Of a DNA stretch of 64,000 nucleotides, positions 39,901 to 51,900 are shown piece by piece. The position numbers were made by a program, and so were the translations under genes. Source of the stretch: Halichondria panicea (taxonomy: Eukaryota; Porifera; Demospongiae; Suberitida; Halichondriidae); NCBI RefSeq assembly GCF_963675165.1, contig NC_087378.1, forward strand, positions 2,527,525 to 2,591,524, given 5' to 3'. The notes beneath the pieces are model-generated. The model ran no database searches and had not been told where the DNA came from. It saw only the letters and a list, made by a program, of their open reading frames with translations. Numbering within the stretch: position 1 is the first letter of the stretch; the number at the start of each line of letters is the position of its first letter.

Positions 39901-42900
39901 TCCAATTTCTCACCCATGCTTGTTGGCATTGTTAGTAGTTGCTTTGTAATTATGTACATGTACATGTATACATCCTTCTTAAATTATATGTAGAGTATGT
40001 ACATGTCTTTGTGTTCTTTGCATGTATAACCTGCATATTGGCTATTTTCACGCTCCGGTATTAATCCCCCCTGCACCATACAGGCCCTTCATGACAGCTT
40101 TGATGAGTGGGTTACAGACTGTGAGACAAAGGTGGCCCAACCTCTCAAGTTGGACGGAGATCCCAAGGCACTCAAGAAACAACTCCAACAACTAAAGGTG
40201 AAGCAATGCTGTGATACGCTATACATGTACATGCAGTATATTTAACTCACACATGTACAAGTACGTTTATAAGGTACATGTACAATGTATGCTCGTAGTA
40301 CATGTACAACGTATCAGCTTGATTTTCAATTTCCTTGTACATGTACATGTTTATCAGAGACATACGTAGGCACAGATCCAAATGCATGTACCTGTGTCTG
40401 TGTTGTGTTTGCACACATTACAGAACAGTGTGTTTCAGTAGAGGAAACATTGGAGCTCTGCTTCACATGTACATGTACGTACATGTATGTATTCAATGTT
40501 AGGGCAGCATTATTGTTGATTCATGCATTCACATATTGTGTACACTACTCAATCCTCACAGGCTCTTGAGGAGAACATAGCTGAGGCCAAGTTAGAATTG
40601 AAGAAGTTGGTCGATGCTGGTCACAAACTGGAGGCGTGTACTGGGACCCAACCCTCCTCCCTGCCTGATATTGGCTACATTGCTCTTGAGGACAGATACC
40701 TCGCCCTCAAGGTACTGTCGCAACTCATGCACAGGCTGCTCTTAGGCTATTAACTCCACTGCATAGTTGATCAAGAAAATTTTGAATATCTAAATTTTGT
40801 AGTAGTGCAGTATAGACCACACCCTGAAAAGTCAACTACTTTTAGTTTTAGTTAACTGCAATCAATCTTAATGTTTGGATCTGTATATCCAGTGTAAATT
40901 ATTGTTAATTCAAAGAGAAACTTAACGTTCATATTTTCTATCCTGTGCAGATGAAGGTGGGAGAGAGGTGTTCTAAGATAGAGGAGGCCCTGGGTCAGGC
41001 CAGTGACTTGCGGGCACAGCTGGATGACTTGCTCAAGCAGCTGGAGAAACTAAAGACTCAGTTAGCAGCTCACAAACCACCTCGAGTGCAGTGCACCCAT
41101 CTGGAGAGGCAGATACAGGACCTCAACGTATGTCACTGAGTCACACACTCTCGCTCAATTAGAAAATAATGGTACACTTTCTGCATACTTTTCGCCATTT
41201 CATGGCCATGAATACGTGTATATGCATTATACGTATAGGTATAGTATAGGATGATTAGTTTTTAGTACCAGCTCCTGGCATGTTACTACAAGTATAAAAT
41301 TTCCGTTAGCTTGACATGTACACACATAAACACATGTGTATACACTCGGCTGTATCTGCATATGCAGGGCACAGAAGCAGTGTTCACTGGGCTCCAGCCC
41401 AAGCTGGTGGAAGCCAAACAAGAGGGTGCTGCTTTTGCTTCCATGGACACCAGTGCCACACCCCCTCCTGAAGGTGGGTAATCTATTCTAGGGTTGTTTG
41501 TGGTTTACTTACTACGGTTAGCAACTTTTACAGACCTATGCTAGCATGTGATTATAATCACTCCTTTGATTACTAGAGACACTCTGTATAAGTATTTGTG
41601 TACCTACTTATCACATGATGTCTATTTACAGGTGTACCATCAGGAGCGAACATTCAGGAGCTACTCACTGACCTGGACAGAGCCGAAGATAAGGTGGATG
41701 GTCTGCTCAAACACTGGAGGGACCTCTTGGCCAACAACCTGCAGACAGCCAACGACTTCCAACAGCATCACAAGTAAGTACTGCATTGATGTATGTGGCT
41801 GAAAAGTTTTACTAAATATTAAAGCATTTTCACAAATTTATAGTGGGATGCTACATACTATGAGAGTGCACATATTTACAAGGAACGATTCTAACCATCC
41901 TTTTCCTTGTAGGGAACTTTTGGACTGGGCAGCAGAAAGAGAGGTTGAGATGGGTGGGGCTGAGCCAGTCAGGGGCGTTCCAGAAGGAGCAGAGGAACAG
42001 CTGCAGCAAATTGAGGTCAGTTTATAACAGTGGTTAGCTTTGCTGTATTGTCTTGCTATAATTTAAGTGTTGTGTTTTTTGTGTGTATTCACTAAATGTA
42101 TTCTTCTTTATTGTTATTTTTTTATGCAGTCAATACAAACTGAGCTGAACCAACAGAAGGCTAAGCAGGACAGTGTGGCTGCTCTGGGACAACTATTGAC
42201 CTCCAAGTGCTCGGCAGAAGATGCTGCCTTTGTTAAAGATAAACTCTCTGAGCTCAAATCTGGGTTGGATCGAGTGCAAAGAGGTGTGGACGTCAGGAGG
42301 AGAGTGATTGAAGATGGTCTGGCTAGTGCCCTGGCTTTCCTGGAAGCTTGGAACGATACAATGGCCGCCATTGCTGACAAGAGGGGAGAGTTAGAAGGAT
42401 TGGGAGATGTGGGTGGAGACATTGACACAGTCAAGGCTCAACTAGAGGAGTACAAGGTATGACACTGTGGTGCACAGAGCTACATTTGAGAGCCATGTTT
42501 TCTGCACGATGCTAAGCTAGCAGCTAGTACAAATAATGATTCGTGGCCTGTTTAGTACCATTGAAATCGCAGCATTTAATCGAGGAAGTACAACATGTAT
42601 ACGCTTATCGCATAACTAAATGTTTTTGGAGCCTTATAGATTATCCAAAACTCATAGTTTTATGCTTGCATGTTTCTAACACTACAGGTACAATTTAGGA
42701 AGTGCTTAATTGTTTACATGTACATGTAGCCTCGACCCCAGGCCGATCCGTCTCCAATTGAACGCTAGGTCGCCTACTAGGCCTGGTATTGATTGTATTT
42801 GGGCGTGATCTGGGCGTGGTTTTTAATACATAAAACAAATTGACTCTGTGGTACAACAAAAAATGAATCCTCCAACAGTGGTCTTTAACAACAGCCTCTG

Positions 42901-45900
42901 GGGCAGTATACAGCAGGAAATACTTCCCAGAAGACACTTCTTTGGCAGTGGCAACCAATCAATTCCTTTATTGCTACTGAGGATGGCAGCAGAAACACCG
43001 CTATTGTTTAGACTCCTGACCTGGTCAATCATGAGTCTCATGATGAGAGATACAAGGGGAGAGACAATTAACAAGAACAAAACTTTTGTCAACAGGAGGA
43101 GCTTTGGTCCTACCTAGCTTGTAGTCCATTAAAAAGGGTAGCAACTGATATAGCAGAGACTTGCCATACCCCGTTGGGAACCAGATAAACACGTCCCTTC
43201 CCTCAAACAGGAGCTTGAGAGCCTGGGCCTGTTCTGCCATGAGAGTGAGGCCATCTTGCTTCAAACAAGACAACGCGTTGCATGCATGCCATAGCTAGCT
43301 AGCTATAAATTGAGAACATAACACGGAGCTACATTACTGTAACTTTTACGGGAGTAAAATGCCTCTACGTACACTTTTAGTATTACAGAAAAAAAGCAGG
43401 AAACAAAGTGTGAAGAATCTCTGCTTTTGTTTCCGGTTCCTGCCACGCCCAGATACAATCAATACTAGGCCGTATTTTTCAACTTTGTTCTATTAAAAAA
43501 AAATCGGCCTGGGACCAAGGCTAAATGTACATGTAGATAACTATACTCATTCATATTCATGTACCTAAAATCAACCTACATTTAAGAGAAGGCGTACACG
43601 AGCCCCACTCAGTCAAGTGACCAATATCGTTTGAGTGTATTTGTCACTACTACCATACAGGAATTCGAGGCTTCACTATCTGAGATTAAGCCACGGGTAA
43701 CAAAGGCACTAGAACTGGGCAAGCAACTCAAAGAGAACTGCTCCTCTATTGACGGACCTCACATCTCTGAGCAGCTGGATCAACTGAACAGCGCGTGGTC
43801 CCAGCTCAACTCTGACAGTCTAACGAGGAAGCACAGCCTCGAGGATGGCCTCTTGCAGCTTGGTCAGTTCCAGGATGCCCTGGGGGAACTGCTGGCATGG
43901 ATACTGGACTCCACTGCCAAGCTCTCCAATGCCCCTCTGCCTGGAGTTAAAGTGGGCAGCGTAGAGACTCAGCTTAGGGACCTGCAGGTAAGAGCTTTAT
44001 TGAGCTAATGTTTGAAATGTATGCATTAACACAGCTGCTTGGCAGAACGTTGTACAATGTCATACATGTACATGTGTTTGTGGAGTAGTCTGTCAGTGAC
44101 ACTGTGTGTTTGTTTGTCTGCTCACCTGGATGCAAATTATTTAGTACATGTATATATAGCCTGCACGTTGGCTATAGCTACATGTACTATACATGTAAAA
44201 TTCAGCAAGCCTCTAATTTGATTGCCTAAACGGCTTCCATGCTCATACGATACATGTACATGCTTCACTGTACAACACTCCTCTAGTTGTGAGACATGCA
44301 TAGAGAGCTGTGCAATTAAACGCCGAGGGTTTAGCTCTAGTTACAAAGCTATATTTAACTAATGTGTCTTTGTCGTGTGGTGCAGGCTATAGAGTCTGGC
44401 ATTGGCTCACATGCTCCAAGTGTGGCCTCCCTGAACAGTGCAGGGGAGAAGCTAGGGACACCCTCCAACAATGCGGCAGACATACAGCAGGACCTGGACA
44501 ACCTCAACAGCAAGTAAGTATATCACTGAGTACTGCAATTGTTTAAGCTAATTTCTAATCTGATATACTACGAGGCTTAATTACAGGGTGTCATACAGAA
44601 TTTTGAAGTAGAGGGGGGGAATAAAGACACACGGAGTGTGTCGCCGGCTAGGGGAACCCAGGGGTATGCCCTCTGAAAATTGTTGTTAATTAGGTGGTCT
44701 TAGGGGATTTCTGGTGAGTTTTGTGGTCGTACTTGAATGTAACTTTTAGGAGGGCGAATTTTGAGCCAGAGGGGGATATCCTCTTTCCCCTGTTTGACAC
44801 CCTGCTCATATAACATCACTCAATGCCATAGTTTAACCATGCGTATACGTGTATTTTCTCATACTAGATGCAACTTCTCTGTAGAATAAACCAGCTGTAG
44901 CGCACCAACTGCCCTAACCCTAACAGTGCATGATCTCCCACTTTCCATAGTAGTCATAGACTTGGAGGTGCCATTAAAATTAGATTCATCATGCAGTGGC
45001 TATGTGGGTGGTTAACATATGTGTGATTTAGTAATATCTGGGTGTAGAATTTCCAAATTACATTTTGTTCTAAGAATAGAATTCGATTGTCTGCATTTCA
45101 GTAGTCTATCAGATCTAGATCAACCAAACACAAGTAAATGGTTAACTCCAGAAAACTATAATCTTATCATGAAGATTCTTGCCACTTTTCTGGCACTACT
45201 GCCTCTTCTTCAAGCAAAGCCGATGGATGTATTCAAGGAGCGTACTCTTACCGACTTACTCACAGCGATCATGCAGGAAGAGAGTATGGCCCAGGACACT
45301 AACGAAGCTGTCGATCAGGGGATAGTCGATACTCGACAGTACCCCCGCCCGTTGGCTGAAATGCAGAGCTTCAGTCTAGAAGTGACCAACTGTGATGAAA
45401 TCACCAAAGAAATCCAAAAGAGTGTGGCTTCCTATCTTAGAAATTTTGTCACAAGAAAAGTTACTCTCTCTTGCAGTGGACCTAAACCAGGTGATTGACA
45501 TTATTTTTATCTCTTCATTTCGACATGCATGTGTATGTTCACCGATCCCTCTTCATGCAGCTGGTGCCGGAGTGACTTTCACCAGGTGGGGCCATGATTC
45601 CTGTCCAACTGTCGATGGAACTACACTGGTTTACACGGGACGAGTAGCCGGAGCATACTACAATCAGAGAGGAGGGGGTTCTAACTATCTCTGCCTGCCT
45701 AACGATCCGGAATATGACGAGATCAAAACTATCTATCCAAGTGATTACTCTCGAATATATGGAACAGAATATGAACTCCCAATTACTGGTAAACATGACC
45801 ACGATGCACCATGTGCTGTGTGCTATGATTCTGTTCGAAGCAGTGAGCTAATGATTCCTGCAAAGACAAGGTGCCCTGCCAGCTGGACTAGAGAGTATTA

Positions 45901-48900
45901 TGGTTACCTAATGTCGGAAGCTAATTATGGAGATCGATCTCGTGGCCAATATGTGTGTGTGGATAAAGACCAAGTGTCCCTTCCTGGGTCGATTTCTAAC
46001 TTAAATGGAGCTTTGCTCTACCATGTTCGAGCCACTTGCCATGGCATTCAGTGCCCTGCTTACGACTCAGGAAAAGCATTGACCTGTGTTGTGTGCTCTA
46101 AGTGACAGCATTCTTTTCCAGCAATTAGTATCATGGTTGTTGTGATATAGTGGCTATGGTCGTATATATAGTACAGAAAATGTATATATTTGATACTTTA
46201 ATTGTTCTGAACAGTGTATTGATATAGTGTTCCTAATTGTAGTGATACAAACTTGTTGTTGTTTTTTCAGTTAATCGAATTCTGCTCTTGTTAATTGTAT
46301 AGTTGTAACCATGCATGCAATGATTACAATTATGGCATGGTGTGTTTTTTTTAGACACATGCCAATTAAGCGCACGCGGTTAGACAAAGAACCGCCAACA
46401 AATTTTCCGGTCAGTCTGTTAAACGTCAATGAATCATGTTTGCATTCTAATTAACACACGTATTACGAAATGGCTAGTAAATTGGAGTTGGAGTTGGTCC
46501 CACTATATACTATGCTAGTGATTTTCAACCAAATCCAACTCACTGCATCGATAGCCAAAGAATACTTGAATGGAGACATGATTTATATTACATGCCCTAA
46601 TGCTATGTGGTGTGAAATTAATCATACTATATCGAGTGAAGTGTTTGTAAGGTGTTAAAATTCTTTGTCTAGTGGGTAGCGATCATTCACCAATACATCT
46701 TAGAACCAATTGAGCTTCAAGTATATCGAATGACATTCTTGGGAACAAACATGCACATGCAGCTAGGTGTGCTATGATAAAAACTTTAATCTTCCCAAGC
46801 TTTCTCTGCTTCAATACTTATTAATTAATTTTAAGATTGATACAAGTACAGCTAGGCAACCGCAATATGTGGAGATAGTGCTTTGCACGTTGGTCTGTCA
46901 TATAGAACAGTGTTTCTATATTAATAATTATTTCAGTGTTCCGTGTATTTCGATAGCTACATGCTGTTTTTCGATGATAAAAGTTATAGATCTAGGTGCT
47001 CCATGCATACAACACCACAGTGCACCCCAAACATTAAGCTTTCATTCATTGTTCATCATTCAAACTCCACTCCAGGTGGGATGAACTGAAAGGCCTGGCA
47101 GCAAGCAGAAGCACTGCACTGCAGGAGGCCCTCCCCCAGGCACAGTCATTTGAAGACCGTTGGAAGAAGGAGCTGTCCTGGCTGACAGAGGCTGAGGCTA
47201 GGACCTATGCTGATTGGAGACCCTGTGGACTGCCACTCACCTGTCAGGAAGATTTTGACAAACACAATGTAAGAGTTATAGTAACAGATATTGCTCACTG
47301 CATGTGCATGCATGCTCTGATCTGTCTGCATGGTATAAGCACCATAACATACATGCATTTACTTTCCCATCTCGTACATGCATGGCTGCTTGATGAAACA
47401 CACTGCTGCATGCATGTGTATTATAATCATTTTATCCACTGTCCAGGAGTTCACTAATGAGGTTGAGAGTCATCAAGAGCCAATTAGTCAGCTGAAAGCA
47501 GAAGGGGATGCTCTGAAGGGACAGGGCAATCAGGAGGACCAGCGAGTGGTTGACAGGTGGCTCGGAGACATCCTCAAGAGATATGAAGACCTCACGTTCA
47601 GCCTGGACGAGAGAGAGGTATGTATATATAGTATTATATGCTAGAATCGTAGCCAAAGCCATATTTGAGCCAGGCTTATACATTCAAGACCATATACCCC
47701 TAGATCCGTTTGTGTTGCACATGACTCCAGTGTGTTTATAAATATGTTATGGTTTGCAATGCTGTTTTGCTTCACGGTATAATTATTCTAAAAGTTGTTT
47801 TATGACTGTACACATTCAGGCACAGATGAGTTATGCTACAGAGCGAGCTGGTGAGTTTGACCAGCTCTACTGCGACCTAAGAGACAAGGTAGGGGCACAT
47901 GAGGAGAGTGCAGAGCAGCAGGGCAATATACGATCAGAGGTGGAGGCTGTCAAAGAGCAGATGGAGGAGCATAAGGCAAGGATATACAGCCATGTAGATA
48001 GGAGCTTTACGTTTACACATAATTTATGACAGCTATAATTATAGTGTGATTATAATTTATAATTGCTGTGCATGCCGAATTTTAGCAGGGCTAAAAGGCC
48101 TATAGCTGTTGCATTGGAGTTTAATATACATGTGTATAATTATAGTGCTGATGTTCACTATACCACAATAATATTATAGCATAATCAAATAGAGTGCTAC
48201 ATGCATGTATACTCATACATGGTATTCCATGAAGATATAGAGAATACGTATATAATTATATATTCCAATATAATTGTGGCAGGAGTTCATGCGAGTATTG
48301 GGAGAGCTTGAAGGTCGGTTGGAAGAGCTAGACGGATGGGGGCAGCTGCTCACCAAGGACTGTGTCAAAGCTGATGGGCAGGTCATCGAGGACAGAGTGG
48401 ATGAGCTAAAGTCAGTATCGTGTATAGTGGTGCATGCATGGCTTTATGTTGTAGTGCTCAGTGAATAGAGCTTGCTATATGTGTGCATGTTCATGTTGCA
48501 CTGTTGTTTGCATACAAAAACCCACCAAATCAGCATCAGCACCGGTATCTGCTTAAAATGTATAGTACATGTACTTACAACCGTACCTCACATGCAGCTC
48601 CAATATAGAATCTAATATAGGCCTAGGCTCGATCTGAAAATTGTTGAATAAAGCCTCTTTTACAACCGCCATACAAGCACATAATTATGTACATGTACAT
48701 GTGTCTCATGGAGAAAGCAAACACTCTACATGTCTCCAATAACCAATTAAATTATGATACCTATCCCTCAGGTCTAAATTGGAAGCACTGATCTCGGGGG
48801 GCAACGATCGTCAGGCATCCCTTGAGGAGTCTCTTCTCTCTCTGGGAGAGTTTGAGGAGGCCTATGATGAGTTGTGGGCATGGCTCGCCGAAGTACTAAG

Positions 48901-51900
48901 GCAGTTGGAAGAGGCGGAGCCTATCACTGGAGATCCAGACGCTGTCTCTGCACTGCTCAGCAGGCATAAGGTGCATGCATAAGCTAAACAATGTAGTCCT
49001 TGTAGGTTTGAAGGTGTGAACACCGTTTCCTACTTTGTATGCTTCTACTTGTATGCTTCTTCTCTGTATACTTTTGTGGTCTAATAAGAAGAAGTATAGT
49101 TTTATGGTAACTCGTATGAATTTATGTTGCTCAATGTCAATTAAAGCTTTTTTGATCCATAGATTAAATGTATACACTAGTGTACATATATGTGCCCATG
49201 ATTGTATGTGTGACTGTGCAACCCTACGCAGACTCTTCAGAAGCAGCTTGGCGCTCGTCTGGCCAGCAAGAATGCCGTTTCACGAGCTGGGAAGCTACTT
49301 ATAAAGACCAAGACCGGTGAGGACAAAGCAGTGCTCAAGAAGAAACTAGCAGACCTGGACAGAGAATGGGACAAGGCTTGCTCCGTCTCAGTTGACAGAC
49401 AAGACAAACTCGAGAATGCTTACCAAGAGTTAGCAGAGTTCAGGTATATTCATGTGTACATGCATACTCACTGTTTGCATGTCTTGGGGATGTTTCTACT
49501 CTATGGTTTTGCTCAATTTTTATGTACCCATTGTGGGCTTCCCCATGCAACATGTGACAAGGGTGCATGTTGTGTTACTGTGTATATTTCTTAAGACATG
49601 CATGCATGTGTGTATACATCACAGGAAATAGAGTAGAGATTCTCGTACATGTACTATACAGCACTGCATATTTTGTATGCATGTGTGACTTAGTCTTTTT
49701 ACCTTCGGCAGGTCCTACGTTGGCCCCCTTCGCTCGTGGACGTCCAAGGTGCTTCCCACTCTGGATGACTCTGAGCCAGTCCACGGTGACTTGCACACAG
49801 TAGACTCCCTCTTAGCAGCACACGAGGTGAGTGCATGTGGTGTATACACTATAGTTGTAGTTGAGTGTTGGTAATTGAATGGGAAATTCTTTTATGCATG
49901 TGCATGTACTGAAAACGTCAATTTTGTGACATAAATTATATATATATGTACATTAGCTAGGATAGTGAACATTATGTACATATACTACTGATACTGGTTG
50001 TGTTAGGCACTCTGACTGTATGTTTGTACTTGCCATAGTGGTGTTTATATCTATTAAGCTGTGCTTATACATACAACATCTCCCTGCAGGTCGTGCAACA
50101 AGATCTTGGAGCGTATCAAGAGAGCATGGACGAAGCCAATGCTATTGGAGGTCACCTCATTGCCGAGGTGTTGGACGAGCCCTCTGTTACACAGACAGAC
50201 CTCAGTGAACTAAACGAGGCCTGGGGCAACGTGTGTCAGCGCTCAGTGGCCAAACAGGGGAGACTGGAGGAGGCCTACAGAGCTGCCGAGGCTTTTGAGG
50301 ATGAGTACGAAAATCTGTTGAAATGGATCGATGACGAGGCTGCTCAGTTACAGGCACTACCTCCTCCTGATGATGACTCCACTACACTACAGCAGCAGAT
50401 AGATGAGCACAAAGTAGGTGCTCTGCATGTTTGTTTCAGAACATGAAAATTATGTGTATGCATGTTTAACGACAAAGTAGGGATGCAAATGTGTAAGGTG
50501 CCTTCTGTTGATCCACAGAGTCAGAGTGCACATGTATTGTATACCCTCTGATGTCAGGGTTGCATCCAGGATTTTTGTGTCAGAGGGAAATTGGGAATAG
50601 GAAATATTTAGGGGGGGGGGGTTCTGCTTGGTCTCCGCTACTTTCCGCTATATAGTCTCCGCTTGGTATCCACTGCATGGTCTCCTGAAAGAGTCCTCGA
50701 ACCATTGATTAAACAGGGGGGGGTTGTAGTTAAACATCACAACATTTTTATGATTTTCTGAAAGCTTATAAAGATACCTTTCAAATGGTGTTTAATATTT
50801 TGTCGGGATCATAATTTGTCATTTTTCGGCCTTGGGCCATGGTATACGGTCAAATTGGCAATTCTTTATGTCTCAAATAATTATGACACCATTTTAAAGC
50901 TACATGTATCAGAAAATCGTTAAATTGGAAGTGATGTTCAAAATATTTTCTCCCTTCCGCTAATCTCCGCTTGGTTTCCGTGGTCTTTTCTGGTCTCTCC
51001 ACTGGACACAAAGTCATCATAATTATAGTAGTATAATAATGAATTTGCCAGATCCTGGGGGGGGGAGAATTAACCCCCTCACAAATAAGCCATGCAGTGC
51101 ATGATTATGTACAGTCACTCTATCCTCTCTCTCTCTCTCTCCCTCCCATTCTCTCCCTCTCTCAGGAGCGGAGTCAGAATGTGACCTCAAGACAGCCAGA
51201 CTTTGACCAGGTGTTGGGAGACGGTCAGAACCTGCTGGCTGTGGCCCACCCCAAAGCTGTACCAATACTGCAGTCCAAGCTACAACGATTAGAGCGCAAG
51301 TGGATGGAGCTAAGGGGCCACATTGGTGAGTTATAAAATTGCATCTTAAGCTAATTTCAAGCAAGCAGTAATCGTTAGAATTTTTCACTTGTTATATATA
51401 GGCACAGATGGCTCTGTCGTAGACCCATTGAGCAGCTTTACAAACTTTGACCTTTGCACTCTGCACTATGTAGAACGTGCTTCTTATTAAGATTTTCGCT
51501 TAAATGTTTAGGTGCACGTAGTGAGGCATTGGCGTCAGCCCTACTGGATCTACATGGCTTGCAGGACATGTTGGACAAGCTGTGGGGGTGGGTGAGCGAG
51601 GCTGAGGCCACCATCAAAGAGACAGAACTGGTACCTATAGAAAACAATCTGGAGGCAGTCGAGCAACAACTCACAGATCACGAAGTATGTATGTATGTAT
51701 GTATGTACAGTGCAGCCCCTCAATAATGGAATAGCAACATTAATTTTAAAGGCTAGTATACATGCCCATCATTTACTGGTATAGGGTTTTCCACTTCAGA
51801 CATGGTATCATAAATTGCTTTAAACTTGAAGTCGCTTTCAACATAATAGAAAAGACTTTTTCTTGGGTACATGCTATATGTGCATATAATTACTTTGACA

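Larger units (their letters stand above)
43661..51684 (+). other. MACF1: Spectraplakin segment 4: distal rod (exons 42-53)
   Basis: Exons: 43661-43987, 44386-44513, 47076-47268, 47447-47617, 47820-47975, 48283-48410, 48772-48970, 49232-49443, 49712-49826, 50090-50413, 51166-51325, 51512-51684. Exon pairs 43+44 (128+193), 45+46 (171+156), 47+48 (128+199) and 49+50 (212+115) each total 321 or 327 bases, one repeat cut once by an intron. The intron between exons 43 and 44 contains the nested collagen-C4-like gene. Exon 46 ends at a probable GC donor (AAG|GCAAGG). Confidence 0.92.

Noticed and set aside
46470-46658. 62-codon open frame in the nested-gene intron
   Set aside because: Short, AT-rich, with no signal peptide, splice context or family resemblance.
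50552-51065. Possible insertion with ccaggat-type inverted ends in a spectraplakin intron
   Set aside because: The end similarity covers only about 7-8 bases and no target duplication was seen.
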